From: Paraburkholderia piptadeniae
GTDB taxonomy: Bacteria > Pseudomonadota > Gammaproteobacteria > Burkholderiales > Burkholderiaceae
Direction of reading: 5' to 3'
NCBI RefSeq assembly: GCF_900007165.1
Contig: NZ_CYGY02000064.1
Span: 62,001-126,000 of the forward strand
Length of the DNA stretch: 64,000 nucleotides
Part shown: piece after piece, positions 18,627 through 28,098 of the stretch
How the letters are laid out: each line of letters opens with the position of its first letter
Position numbering within the stretch: the first letter of the stretch is position 1
Made by a program: the position numbers and the translations under genes
Notes under the pieces: model-generated
Seen by the model: only the letters and a program-made list of their open reading frames with translations
What the model was told of the DNA's origin: nothing
The model's database searches: none

Positions 18627-19285
18627 CACTTCGCGCCGCGCTGACGGCAGCATTGCTTGCCGCGAGCTTGAGCACGCTGACGACCGCGCATGCTGCAGAT
18701 CAGACGCAGCCTCAAGCGCAGAACGCCAACGCGGCGCTCGTCTCGCAGATCACCGCGCGTCTCGCGCAAACGAAGGGCGTGCGCGCGCAGTTCACGCAGA
18801 CGCAGACGCTCTCTGCGATGAAGCAGCCGCTCGTCAGCACGGGCTCGCTCGTGTTCTTTCGCGAGCGCGGCGTGATCTGGCGCATCGACACGCCGTACAA
18901 GGCGACCTACGTGATCGGCGACGCCGGCGTGAGCGAAGTCGATGCGAACGGCAAGCGCATCGGCACGAAGAGCGCGCAAGGCGTCAGGGGTGTTGCGCAG
19001 GTATCGAAGATGATGCGCGCGATGCTCGGCGGCGATCTGTCCGCGCTGTACTCGCAGTTCGACGTCGACGCGCAAGGTACGGCTTCGCAATGGAAGCTCG
19101 AACTGAAGCCAAACCAGCCGCAGCTCGCGCAATCGATCAAGGGCTTGCAGATGACGGGCGGTGAATTCCTGCAGACGCTGCGCATCGCGCTCGCGAACGG
19201 CGACGTCACGCAGATCGAGTTCGCAAAGAGCGAAGCTGTCAGCGAACTGGCGCCCGGCGAACGGACGCTGCTCGGAGCGCAATGA
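18614..19285 (+). CDS. LolA-like periplasmic outer-membrane lipoprotein carrier (APE cluster)
   Basis: A 223-residue secreted protein with a signal peptide (LRAALTAALLAASLSTLTTAHA) and a LolA-like fold signature: ITARLAQTKGVRAQFTQTQTL, SGSLVFFRERGVIWRIDTPYK-type strands, and a LELKPNQPQLAQSIKGL segment. It probably shields the hydrophobic aryl polyene lipid during passage through the periplasm, working with the MMPL exporter encoded next. The start overlaps the thioesterase end and the stop overlaps the exporter start by 4 bases. Confidence 0.86.
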   Translation: MGTLTLRAALTAALLAASLSTLTTAHAADQTQPQAQNANAALVSQITARLAQTKGVRAQFTQTQTLSAMKQPLVSTGSLVFFRERGVIWRIDTPYKATYVIGDAGVSEVDANGKRIGTKSAQGVRGVAQVSKMMRAMLGGDLSALYSQFDVDAQGTASQWKLELKPNQPQLAQSIKGLQMTGGEFLQTLRIALANGDVTQIEFAKSEAVSELAPGERTLLGAQ

Positions 19286-21702
19286 TGCTGCTGGCGCGAC
19301 AGTGGACGAAGACGCAGTTGTGGGGCATCCGGGCCGCATGGCTCGTGCTCGCGCTCGCCGCTTCGCTTTACTGCGTTCATCGCTTCATGGGGCCGTCGCC
19401 GCTGGAGACGAACCTGCTCGCGCTGCTGCCCGCGACGGAAGCCGATCCTGTCGCCGAAAAAGCCGTCGATACGCTCGCCAACGCGCTCGGCGACCGCACC
19501 GTGTTTCTCGTCACGAGCCACGACGCCGATCACGCGAAAGCGGCTGCCAAAGAGTTCGGCGCGGCGCTGCAAAAGAGCGGCGCGTTCGGCTCGGTGACGG
19601 CGGAATTGCCGCCGTTCGACATGTCGCAGATCGGCGCGCTGTACATGCCCTACCGCTTCGGCCTGCTGACGCGCGACGACCGCGATGCGCTCGCAAGCAA
19701 CACGATGCCGCTGCACGATGCGCTGATGCAACGCATCTACAACCCGGTGCGCGGCCCGCTCGCAACGCAGCTCGCCGACGATCCGTTCGGCTGGCTCGAA
19801 CACTGGCTCGCGAGCTTGCCGCTCGCGACATCGAATCTCGATCTCGAAGACAACATGCTCGTCGCGCATCGAGGCGACAGGACGAGCGTGCTCGTCGTCA
19901 CGACGCTGTCCGGCTCCGCATACGAAACGCAGACGCAGCGCGCGGTGCTGTCGGCCGCCGCGAAAGCCGAGGCGTCGCTGAAGGCGAGCTATCCCGATGC
20001 GCGTGTCGCGCGCACAGGCGCCGTGTTCTATGCGGAGGCGGCGCGCAGCACATCGGAGCGCGAAGTGCATCTGATCGGCGTCGCGTCCGCGTGCGGCATT
20101 GCGTTGCTGATGCTGTGGGTGTTCCGCTCACCGCGTCTGCTGCTGCTCGGCTTCGTGTCGACGGCGCTCGGCATCGTGTGCGCGCTCGCTGTCACGATGC
20201 TCGTATTCGGCAAGCTGCATCTGCTGACGCTCGTGTTCGGCGCGAGCCTGATCGGCGAGGCCGTCGATTATTCGATTCAATACTTCGTCGTCTATCTCGG
20301 CGCGCAGCGAGGCTGGAATGCGCGGCAGGGTGCGCGTTCGGTGCGGCCCGCGTTGAGCGTCGCGCTCGCGACGAGTCTGCTCGGCTACGCAATTCTCGCG
20401 TGGGTGCCGTTTCCGGCGCTCAAGCAGATCGCGTGCTTTGCGATTGCGGGCATCTGCACGGCGTTCGCGTCCGTGCTTTGGCTGCTGCCCGTGCTGCTCG
20501 TCAAAGGGCCGAAGCGCGCGCAACGGCGTCTCTTCGTGCGTGCCGCCGCGCTGCTCGCGCGCTGGCATGCGGCGATCGGCGGACGGCGCGCGTGGATCGT
20601 CGCGGGCGTGCTCGTGTTCGCCGCGATACCCGGCTGGCTGCGCCTGACGAGCGACGACGACATCCATCTGCTGATCCAGCGCGATGCATCGCTGGTGGCG
20701 CAGGAAGATCAGGTGCGCAGTGCGATCGGCGTCGATAACACAGCGCAGTTCTTCGTCGTGCGCGGTCCGTCGCAAGAGGTCGTATTGCAGCGCGCGGAAG
20801 CGCTCGGCGCGAAGCTCGATGCGTTGAGCGGCGCGCAATCGGTGGACGGCTGGCAATCGGTCACGCAGTTCGTGCCGTCGGCGCAACGTCAGGCCGATGC
20901 GCACGCGGTGCTCGCGCAGCACGTCTTCAGCGATCCCACCGCGCTTCGTTCGATGCTGCTGCAAGCGGGCTTTCGCGATGAAGTCGCCGATGCCTGGCTC
21001 GCTTCGTACGCAAAGTCGAACGCCGCGCCGCTGACGGTCGAACAGTGGCTCTCGGCGAAATGGTCGCAGCCATATCGTCATCTGTGGCTGGGCGCGGTGG
21101 ACGCTCGCGGTGAACGCGGCTATGCGGCCATCGTGATTTCGCAACGCGTGACGCCCGAAAACGTTCGAACGTTGACGAACACCGCGCGTTCCGTCGAAGG
21201 CGTCGCGTTCGTCGACAAGGCCGCGAGCGTGTCGAAGCTCTTCGGCGCGTATCGCGTCGATAGCGGCATCTGGCTCGCGCTCGCGCTGCTGCTCGTGCTG
21301 GTGCTGCTGATGGTGCGCTACAAGCCGCGCGGCGGCATTGCGACCACGCTGCCCGTGTTGCTCGCGATCGGCGTGACGCTGGCCGCGTTCGGCTACGCGC
21401 GCGTGCCGCTCAATCTGTTCAACTGTCTCGCGCTGATGCTGGTGCTCGGCGTCGGCGCAAACTATGCGGTGTTTCTGCGCGAAGGCTGCCTGCGCGATCA
21501 CGCCGATCTCGGCGCTGTGTGGACGGGCGTGCTGCTGTCGGCGGCGACGACGCTGCTGTCGTTCGGCATGCTCGGCATGAGAGAGATGCCCGCATTGAAG
21601 AGTTTCGGCGCCACGCTGGCGCTCGGTATTCTCGTGTCGGTGCTGCTTGCGCCGATCGGGATGCCGCATCAGGAAAGATCCGCAACGAGGAGAGCCGCAT
21701 GA
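19282..21702 (+). CDS. MMPL/RND-superfamily exporter (APE cluster)
   Basis: The 806-residue inner-membrane protein has the RND arrangement of two repeats. Each repeat is one helix (IRAAWLVLALAASLYCVHRF at the start; AWIVAGVLVFAAIPGWLRL in the middle), a large periplasmic loop, and then five helices. The Asp residues and FGASLIGEAVDYSIQYFVV are typical of the MMPL family, lipid transporters. It is expected to extract the finished polyene lipid from the inner membrane and hand it to the LolA-like carrier. It overlaps both neighbours by ATGA-type junctions. Confidence 0.9.
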   Translation: MMLLARQWTKTQLWGIRAAWLVLALAASLYCVHRFMGPSPLETNLLALLPATEADPVAEKAVDTLANALGDRTVFLVTSHDADHAKAAAKEFGAALQKSGAFGSVTAELPPFDMSQIGALYMPYRFGLLTRDDRDALASNTMPLHDALMQRIYNPVRGPLATQLADDPFGWLEHWLASLPLATSNLDLEDNMLVAHRGDRTSVLVVTTLSGSAYETQTQRAVLSAAAKAEASLKASYPDARVARTGAVFYAEAARSTSEREVHLIGVASACGIALLMLWVFRSPRLLLLGFVSTALGIVCALAVTMLVFGKLHLLTLVFGASLIGEAVDYSIQYFVVYLGAQRGWNARQGARSVRPALSVALATSLLGYAILAWVPFPALKQIACFAIAGICTAFASVLWLLPVLLVKGPKRAQRRLFVRAAALLARWHAAIGGRRAWIVAGVLVFAAIPGWLRLTSDDDIHLLIQRDASLVAQEDQVRSAIGVDNTAQFFVVRGPSQEVVLQRAEALGAKLDALSGAQSVDGWQSVTQFVPSAQRQADAHAVLAQHVFSDPTALRSMLLQAGFRDEVADAWLASYAKSNAAPLTVEQWLSAKWSQPYRHLWLGAVDARGERGYAAIVISQRVTPENVRTLTNTARSVEGVAFVDKAASVSKLFGAYRVDSGIWLALALLLVLVLLMVRYKPRGGIATTLPVLLAIGVTLAAFGYARVPLNLFNCLALMLVLGVGANYAVFLREGCLRDHADLGAVWTGVLLSAATTLLSFGMLGMREMPALKSFGATLALGILVSVLLAPIGMPHQERSATRRAA

Positions 21703-22883
21703 CGCTGCCATCTGTTTATCTGCGCGCGCTCGGCATGGTCAATGCGCTCGGCGGCGACGTCGATTCGATCGTGCCCGCGCTCGCGGCGGCGCAATCGCCG
21801 GGCATGGGGCTGATGCACACGGGCATCGGCGACGCGTTCGTCGGCCGCGTGTCCACGCCGCTCGACATCGCGCCGCCCGAACCGTTGAAGCGCTTCGACT
21901 GCCGCAACAACCGCATGCTGCTCGCGGCGCTCGCGCAGATTAGCCCCGCGATCGAAGCGGCGCGCGAGCGCTACGGCTCGCATCGCATCGGCGTCGTGCT
22001 CGGCACGAGCACATCGGGCATCGATGCAGCGGAAGTCGCGTTCGTTCATCAGGCACAAGCGGGCCAGCTGCCCGACAACTTCAACTACCGGCAGATGGAG
22101 ATCGGCACGGCCGCGCCGTTCGCGGCCGCCGCGCTCGACGTGCAGGGCCCCGCGTTCACGATTTCGACGGCGTGCACGTCCAGCGCCAAGGCGTTCGTGT
22201 CGGCGCGCCGTCTGTTGCAACTGGGACTGTGCGACGCGATGGTCGTCGGCGGCGTCGATACGCTGTGCGAGCTGACGGTGCAGGGCTTCGCGTCGCTCGA
22301 ATCGACGAGCATCACGCGCACCAATCCGATGAGCCGCAATCGCAACGGCATCAACGTCGGCGAGGGCGCAGCCGTGTTTCTGATGACGCGCGACGAAGGC
22401 GAAGTGCGCCTCGCGGGCGCGGGCGAATCGAGCGACGCGCATCATATCTCCGCGCCGGACCCGCATGGCGTCGGCGGCGAGCTCGCGTTGCGCGACGCGC
22501 TGAAAGACGCAGGCATAGAAGCATCGGCGATTGCGTATGTGAATCTGCACGCAACGGCCACGCGCAAGAACGACGACATGGAAGCGCATCTGATGGCGCG
22601 CGTGTTCGCGAACGGCGTGCCCGCAAGCGGCACGAAGCCGTTCACGGGGCACCAGCTCGGCGCGGCGGGCGCGACGGAACTGGGCTTCGCGTGGCTCACG
22701 CTCGCGCGCGACGGCGTGGCGATGCCGCGTCATCAATGGGACGGCGAAGCGGACCCGGCGTTGCCCGCGCTCGATCTCGTGCAGGACGAGCGGCATGTGC
22801 CGCGCAATGGCGGCGCGCGGTACGTGATGAGCAATTCGTTTGCGTTCGGCGGCAGCAACGTCAGCCTGATACTGGCGCGTTGA
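21699..22883 (+). CDS. Beta-ketoacyl-ACP synthase 1 of 3 (APE cluster)
   Basis: A 394-residue thiolase-fold condensing enzyme. The nucleophile is Cys159 (TISTACTSSAKAF), the first catalytic His lies in NLHATATRKND, and the second in KPFTGHQLGAAGATE. The first His motif deviates from the usual HGTST, with Ala-Thr-Ala following. It forms the first ketosynthase of a KS-dehydratase-KR-KS-KS block at the 3' end of the cluster. I chose ATG 21699, overlapping the exporter stop. Confidence 0.9.
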   Translation: MTLPSVYLRALGMVNALGGDVDSIVPALAAAQSPGMGLMHTGIGDAFVGRVSTPLDIAPPEPLKRFDCRNNRMLLAALAQISPAIEAARERYGSHRIGVVLGTSTSGIDAAEVAFVHQAQAGQLPDNFNYRQMEIGTAAPFAAAALDVQGPAFTISTACTSSAKAFVSARRLLQLGLCDAMVVGGVDTLCELTVQGFASLESTSITRTNPMSRNRNGINVGEGAAVFLMTRDEGEVRLAGAGESSDAHHISAPDPHGVGGELALRDALKDAGIEASAIAYVNLHATATRKNDDMEAHLMARVFANGVPASGTKPFTGHQLGAAGATELGFAWLTLARDGVAMPRHQWDGEADPALPALDLVQDERHVPRNGGARYVMSNSFAFGGSNVSLILAR

Positions 22884-22919
22884 GCCGCATCGAATGCCAC
22901 GCAGCAAAAACATAACGAC

Positions 22920-23402
22920 ATGACGGCCACACCCGAGACCAACGAAATTTTTCCGCCGATCGACACGATCCTGCCGCATCGGGGCACGATGCTGCTGATC
23001 GACGGCGTGAGCGCATGCAGCGACGTTGCGCTGACGGCCTATGCGGCCGTGCGCGGCGACGCATGGTACGCGGACGCTGGCGGCGCGATGCCCGCGTGGA
23101 TCGGCATCGAGCTGATGGCGCAAGCGGTGGCCGCGCACATCGCGCTGCTCGCGATGCGCGCGGGCGGCCATGCGCGTCCGGGCGTGCTGCTCGGCACGCG
23201 CAGCTACAAGGCACACGTGAGCGCGTTCGCGCGCGATGTGCAACTGACGATCGGCGTGCACGAAGTGCTGCGCAGCGAAGAGGGACACAGCGCGTACGAA
23301 TGCACGATCGATCATGACGGCGCGCGCCATGCGGAGGCCGTCATCAAGGTCTTTCAACCGGGCGATTTTCAGACGTTCATCGAAGGGAGTCTCAGTACAT
23401 GA
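22920..23402 (+). CDS. FabZ/FabA-like 3-hydroxyacyl-ACP dehydratase (APE cluster)
   Basis: A 160-residue single hotdog-domain protein beginning ETNEIFPPIDTILPHRGTML, where the PHRG...LLID segment is the FabZ-like active-site strand. It continues with AWIGIELMAQAVAAHIALLA. In APE systems this small dehydratase pairs with the hotdog domain of the ligase or acts alone to make the conjugated double bonds. It follows ketosynthase 1 after 36 bases and overlaps the reductase by ATGA-type junction. Confidence 0.86.
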   Translation: MTATPETNEIFPPIDTILPHRGTMLLIDGVSACSDVALTAYAAVRGDAWYADAGGAMPAWIGIELMAQAVAAHIALLAMRAGGHARPGVLLGTRSYKAHVSAFARDVQLTIGVHEVLRSEEGHSAYECTIDHDGARHAEAVIKVFQPGDFQTFIEGSLST

Positions 23403-24124
23403 GCCGGCGAGTTCTCGTAACGGGCGCGAGCCGCGGCATCGGCCGCGCGATTGCGTATCAACTGGCCGCCGACGGCTTCGCTGTCTCCGTGCATTGCCGC
23501 ACGGGCCGCGGCGAAGCGGAAGCCGTCACGGCGGGCATCGCGGCGCAAGGCGGCTCGGCGCGCGTGCTGCAGTTCGACGTGCGCGAGCGCGCCGCGTGCC
23601 GCGAAGTGCTCGAAGCGGATGTGGCCGCGCACGGTCCGTATTACGGCATCGTGTGCAGCGCGGGCGTGACGCGCGATGCCGCCTTTCCCGCGCTCACCGA
23701 CGAAGACTGGGACGTCGTGATCGAAACGGGACTCGACGCGTTCTACAACGTGATCCATCCGCTGACGATGCCGATGGTCCGCGCGAAAAAGGGCGGCCGC
23801 ATCGTGACGATCGCGTCGGTGTCGGGCGTGATCGGCAATCGCGGCCAGGTGAACTACAGCGCGGCGAAAGCGGGGCTGATCGGCGCGACGAAGGCGCTCG
23901 CCGTCGAGCTTGCGTCGCGCGGCATCACGGTCAACTGCGTGGCGCCCGGGCTGATCGAAACGGGCATGCTCGACGACGTGCCGCTCGAACACGCGTTGAA
24001 GACCGTGCCGATGAACCGTGTCGGTCAACCGGCTGAAGTCGCGTCGGTGGTCAGCTTCCTGATGTCGGATGCGGCCTCGTATGTGACGCGCCAGGTAATC
24101 GGCGTCAATGGCGGGATGATCTGA
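23399..24124 (+). CDS. FabG-like 3-ketoacyl-ACP reductase (APE cluster)
   Basis: A 241-residue short-chain dehydrogenase with the cofactor motif TGASRGIGRA at the N-terminus, the CSAGVTRD loop, and the catalytic Ser...Tyr-Lys arrangement (IASVSGVIGNRGQVNYSAAKAG). It reduces the beta-keto group each cycle with NADPH. Its end overlaps the next ketosynthase by one base (TGATG). Confidence 0.94.
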   Translation: MSRRVLVTGASRGIGRAIAYQLAADGFAVSVHCRTGRGEAEAVTAGIAAQGGSARVLQFDVRERAACREVLEADVAAHGPYYGIVCSAGVTRDAAFPALTDEDWDVVIETGLDAFYNVIHPLTMPMVRAKKGGRIVTIASVSGVIGNRGQVNYSAAKAGLIGATKALAVELASRGITVNCVAPGLIETGMLDDVPLEHALKTVPMNRVGQPAEVASVVSFLMSDAASYVTRQVIGVNGGMI

Positions 24125-25350
24125 TGAAGCGAGTCGTCGTTACGGGCATGGGCGGCGTCACGGCGCTCGGCAGCCGCTGGGACGAGATCGAAGCGGCGTT
24201 GAAGGCGGGCCGGAATGCCGTGCGTCGCATGCCGGAGTGGGACTACTTCGAGTCGCTGCATACGCGCCTCGCGTGTCCGTTGCCCGCGTTCGAGCAACCC
24301 GCGCAATGGCCGCGCAAGAAGACGCGATCGATGGGCACGGTGTCGATGTACGCGGTGCGCGCGAGCGAACTGGCGCTCGCCGACGCGGGCCTCGCTGACG
24401 ATGCATCGATCAAGGACGGCCGCATGGGTGTCGCCTATGGTTCGTCGTCCGGCTCCGTCGAGCCGATACGCGCGTTCGGCGCGATGCTCGAAACGGGCGC
24501 GATGACCAACGTCACATCGAACAGCTACGTGCAGATGATGCCGCACACGACGGCCGTCAACGTGAGCCTCTTCTGGGACCTGAAAGGCCGCATCGTGCCG
24601 ACATCGTCGGCGTGCGCGTCGGGCAGCCAGGCAATCGGCTACGCGTACGAAGCGATCGCGACGGGCAAGCAGGCGCTGATGCTCGCGGGCGGCGCGGAAG
24701 AACTGTCGGGGCCAGCGGTGGCCGTGTTCGACACGCTCTATGCGACCAGCACGCGCAACGACGAGCCGCATCTGACGCCGCGCCCGTTCGATGTGAAGCG
24801 CGACGGTCTCGTGGTCGGCGAGGGCGCGGCGACGCTCGTGCTCGAAGAGTACGAGCACGCAAAGGCGCGCGGCGCGACGATTCACGCGGAGATCGTCGGC
24901 TTCGGCTGCAACTCGGATGGCGCGCACATGACGCAGCCGACGGCGAACACGATGGCGCGCGCGATGCAGCTCGCGCTCGAAGACGCGAAGCTCGACGCGC
25001 AGGCCATCGCGTATGTGAACGCGCATGGCACGTCGACGGATCGCGGCGATATCGCGGAGAGCGAGGCGACGGCGCAAACCTTCGGCGAGCGCATGCCGAT
25101 TTCATCGCTGAAGAGCTACGTCGGCCATACGCTCGGTGCGTGCGGCGCGCTCGAAGCGTGGTGGACGATCGAGATGATGAAGCGCAACTGGTATGCGCCG
25201 ACGTTGAATCTCACCGACGTCGATCCCGCCTGCGCGCCGCTCGACTACATCCGGGGCGAGGGACGCAGCATCGACGCCGAGTACGCGATGAGCAACAACT
25301 TTGCGTTTGGCGGCATCAATACGTCGTTGATTTTCAGGCGCGTTCGATGA
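24124..25350 (+). CDS. Beta-ketoacyl-ACP synthase 2 of 3, FabF-like (APE cluster)
   Basis: A 408-residue FabF-type synthase with a complete active site: Cys164 in PTSSACASGSQAIGY, the canonical NAHGTSTDRGD His motif, and LKSYVGHTLGACGALE with the second His. It starts MKRVVVTGMGGVTALG. Because its motifs are canonical, it is the best candidate for the main chain-extending ketosynthase, probably working with the chain-length factor encoded first in the cluster. Confidence 0.94.
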   Translation: MKRVVVTGMGGVTALGSRWDEIEAALKAGRNAVRRMPEWDYFESLHTRLACPLPAFEQPAQWPRKKTRSMGTVSMYAVRASELALADAGLADDASIKDGRMGVAYGSSSGSVEPIRAFGAMLETGAMTNVTSNSYVQMMPHTTAVNVSLFWDLKGRIVPTSSACASGSQAIGYAYEAIATGKQALMLAGGAEELSGPAVAVFDTLYATSTRNDEPHLTPRPFDVKRDGLVVGEGAATLVLEEYEHAKARGATIHAEIVGFGCNSDGAHMTQPTANTMARAMQLALEDAKLDAQAIAYVNAHGTSTDRGDIAESEATAQTFGERMPISSLKSYVGHTLGACGALEAWWTIEMMKRNWYAPTLNLTDVDPACAPLDYIRGEGRSIDAEYAMSNNFAFGGINTSLIFRRVR

Positions 25351-26573
25351 GCGGTCAGCGACGCTTGCAGCGTGTCGTCGTGACGGGCATGGGCATCGTG
25401 TCCTGTCTCGGCAATACGCTCGATGAAGTCAGCGCCGCGCTGCGCGAAGGGCGCAGCGGCGTCACGCATGTCGACGCGTGGCGCGCGCGCGGCTTCGGCA
25501 CGCGGGTCGCGGGCGTCGCATCGGTGGTGGGCGAGCTGCCGTTCGAGCGCAAGTTCGAGCGCTTCATGGGCGACACCGCGCGCTTTGCGTGCCACGCGGC
25601 GCGCAAGGCCGTCGACGATGCGCGTCTCGATCCCGCTGCGCTGCGCTCGTCGGATGCGGGCGCCGTGATCGGCTCGGGCGTCGGCACGATGTCCGCGTAT
25701 GACGAAGCGGTGGCCGTGGCGAATGCGCGCGGTATCGACAGGACGCCGCCGTATACGGTGCCGCAGGCGATGAGCAGCACGGCGTCCGCGAATGTCGCGC
25801 AGGTGTTCGGCATCGAAGGCGTCACGTATTCGCCGTCGTCGGCCTGCACGACATCGACGCTTGCAATCGGCCAGGCGATGCAGCTGATTCAGACGGGGCG
25901 TCAACAGATTGTGCTCGCGGGCGGCAGCGAATGCCTGCACGACAACATGACGCTAATGTTCGACGCGATGCACGCGCTGTCGCGCCGCTTCAACGACGCG
26001 CCCGCGCGCGCATCGCGTCCGTACGACACGGCGCGCGACGGCTTCGTGATCGCCTCGGGCGGCGGCGTGCTGGTGCTCGAAGCGCTCGATCATGCGCTCG
26101 CGCGCGGCGCGCGCATCTACGCGGAGCTGACGGGCTTCGGCCACAGCACGGATGGCGCAGGCATGGTGACGCCGCACGCGGCGGGCATCGCGCGCGCGAT
26201 CAAGGCCGCGCTCGACGAAGCAGGCGCGCGCCCCGGCTACGTGAACACGCACGCGCCGTCGACGCCGCTCGGCGATCTCGAAGAACTGCGCGCATTGCAA
26301 ACGGTATTCGGCGCCGACGTGCCGCCGTTTTCATCGACGAAAGGACTCACGGGACATCCGCTCGGCGCATGCGGCGCGCACGAAGCGATCTATACGCTGC
26401 TGATGATGCGCGACGGCTTCATCGCGGGCACGCCGGGCATCGAGCACATCGAGCCGTTGGCGCAGACCCTGCCGCTCGTGCAGGCGACGCGCGACGCGTG
26501 CATCGATAGTGCGATGTCGGTGTCGTTCGGCTTCGGCGGCAGTTGCGCGAGTTTGATGTTCGCAAGGATTTGA
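25347..26573 (+). CDS. Beta-ketoacyl-ACP synthase 3 of 3 (APE cluster)
   Basis: A 408-residue condensing enzyme starting MSGQRRLQRVVVTGMGIVSC. The nucleophile is Cys167 (SSACTTSTLAIGQ) and the second His is in TKGLTGHPLGACGAHE. The first His motif reads NTHAPSTPLGD instead of the normal HGTST, so its decarboxylation chemistry may differ. I chose ATG 25347 (ATGA overlap with synthase 2). The frame stays open much further upstream only as a shadow of the preceding gene. Confidence 0.9.
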   Translation: MSGQRRLQRVVVTGMGIVSCLGNTLDEVSAALREGRSGVTHVDAWRARGFGTRVAGVASVVGELPFERKFERFMGDTARFACHAARKAVDDARLDPAALRSSDAGAVIGSGVGTMSAYDEAVAVANARGIDRTPPYTVPQAMSSTASANVAQVFGIEGVTYSPSSACTTSTLAIGQAMQLIQTGRQQIVLAGGSECLHDNMTLMFDAMHALSRRFNDAPARASRPYDTARDGFVIASGGGVLVLEALDHALARGARIYAELTGFGHSTDGAGMVTPHAAGIARAIKAALDEAGARPGYVNTHAPSTPLGDLEELRALQTVFGADVPPFSSTKGLTGHPLGACGAHEAIYTLLMMRDGFIAGTPGIEHIEPLAQTLPLVQATRDACIDSAMSVSFGFGGSCASLMFARI

Positions 26574-26676
26574 CCGCCGCCTGTCGGGACGAATCTCGGG
26601 ACGGGACCCGGGACGAATTACAGGCACACGAGTGTAGTAGCACGCGCGATAAACAACGAAAAAAGGAAGTCGAACA

Positions 26677-27105
26677 ATGAAAACGAAAATGACGTTGGGG
26701 CTGGTGGCGGCCGTTTTGCTGACGCAGGCGGGCTGTACGACCAGGATCAGCTCGCTGCCGATGCCGGCCGCGTTGCAGACACGGAACGCGCAGGACGTCG
26801 CGCTCTATTTCGGCGACGACGCGCATGCGCCCGTCAAGCAGACGTTCGGCAACAAGGAGTTTGCCGTGCGTGTGAACCGCCAGCCGGAAAGCAGCAAGGA
26901 GGCGACCTGCAATCTCGCGCTGACGAAGGCGCTTCAACAACTGCGCGACTATGCGCGCGAGCATCACGCGAATGCCGTCATCAACGTGAAGACGCGCTTT
27001 CAAAGCACGATCACGGCATCCGCGACGGAGTTCACTTGCGGCGCGAGCCTGAATGGATCGACGCTTGCCGTGCGCGGCGATGTCGTGACGCTCGAAGCGA
27101 ACTGA
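26677..27105 (+). CDS. Small lipoprotein associated with the APE cluster
   Basis: The 142-residue protein has a lipoprotein signal (LVAAVLLTQAGC, Cys 20). A globular domain follows with CNLALTKALQQLRDYAREHHANAVINVKTRF and two further Cys, reminiscent of YbjQ-like small domains. Homologues in aryl polyene clusters are often misnamed excinuclease subunits; this one has no ATPase features. A strong AAGGAAG site precedes ATG 26677, after a 103-base gap from the last ketosynthase. It may help place the polyene in the outer membrane, but no activity is known. Confidence 0.83.
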   Translation: MKTKMTLGLVAAVLLTQAGCTTRISSLPMPAALQTRNAQDVALYFGDDAHAPVKQTFGNKEFAVRVNRQPESSKEATCNLALTKALQQLRDYAREHHANAVINVKTRFQSTITASATEFTCGASLNGSTLAVRGDVVTLEAN

Positions 27106-27231
27106 GACAATCGACGGCATGAACGCACTGCGAGATGGAGCAACGGCGTTCACCTGCCGGGCAGGCGCGACGATTGCTAACGCGTGAGGACGCCGCCGGA
27201 CATCGCCGATGCCCGGCGTCCCTCGATACGA

Positions 27232-27972
27232 TCAGGCCGTCTTGACGGCCGCGACGTTGACGAGCGTCTCGCGGCGCTTGCCGGGCTTCGGCGTATAAAT
27301 GCGCAGACGTTCGAGCAGGCCGAAGTCCTTCGCGCGGCTCCACCACAGATACGGCAGCGACACGTTGCGCGCGCCGAACGTGAAGCCGCCTCGACGGATC
27401 ATGTCGAGATAGCCGTCCGCGCTCTTTTGCACGTGCATCGGGTGGCGGAAGAGCAGGCGGATCACCCACGACTTGATGTACGCATCGGTCGATTCGGCGA
27501 ACAGCAGCACGCCGCCAGGCCTCAGCACGCGGTGGAATTCGGCGAGCGCGCGTTCCTGTTCGACGAGATGGTGGAACGTCTGATGGCAGAAGACGATGTC
27601 GGCGCTCGCGTCGGGCAACGGCAGATTCGCGCAGTCGCCATGCAGCAGTTCGATCTGCGTCGAGCGGGTATCGGCGTGATCCTGACAGTTGCGCGCGGAT
27701 TGCGCGGCAAGCCCGAGCGACGGCCGATGAAAGTCCACGCCGACGATGCGCGCCGGCTTGAACGTTTGCGCGAGCAGCCGGAATGAAATACCCTGGCCGC
27801 AACCGGCATCGACGATCACGGGCGAAGCGGGCAGCGGCGTATCGATCAGGCGCTTCAGATCGTTGATCGCGACGCGTAGAACATGATGTTCCCAGGTATG
27901 GGTGCGGAGGAACCAGACGCCGAAGGCCGTCTCCGCCACGAAGGGCACGCTGGATGTTTCGGTGGACTGCAC
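27232..27972 (-). CDS. Class I SAM-dependent methyltransferase
   Basis: A 246-residue methyltransferase with motif I VDAGCGQGIS (residues 54-63), an acidic residue ending strand 2 (VGVDFHRPS), and FCHQTFHHLVEQERALAEFHRVLRPGGVLLF as motifs II-III. Methyltransferases in aryl polyene clusters methylate the aryl ring, so its position beside the cluster, on the opposite strand, fits tailoring of the polyene head group. It is divergent from the halogenase-like gene. Other small-molecule substrates cannot be excluded. Confidence 0.85.
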   Translation of the reverse strand: MQSTETSSVPFVAETAFGVWFLRTHTWEHHVLRVAINDLKRLIDTPLPASPVIVDAGCGQGISFRLLAQTFKPARIVGVDFHRPSLGLAAQSARNCQDHADTRSTQIELLHGDCANLPLPDASADIVFCHQTFHHLVEQERALAEFHRVLRPGGVLLFAESTDAYIKSWVIRLLFRHPMHVQKSADGYLDMIRRGGFTFGARNVSLPYLWWSRAKDFGLLERLRIYTPKPGKRRETLVNVAAVKTA

Positions 27973-28098
27973 GTTGTTCCCCGTGAATCGTTGGTCCTGG
28001 TTTGATTTCTTGAAGATTGCGCGACATTGTAATCGCTGGCGGGTCTCGCGGATGTCGCGTGTGCGATACGCAATGATGGGCTATTTGAAGGAAGATTG

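Noticed and set aside
27183..27225. Inverted repeat GGACGCC/GGCGTCC as terminator of the polyene cluster
   Set aside because: The loop is long and no T-run follows on either strand, so it does not look like an intrinsic terminator.
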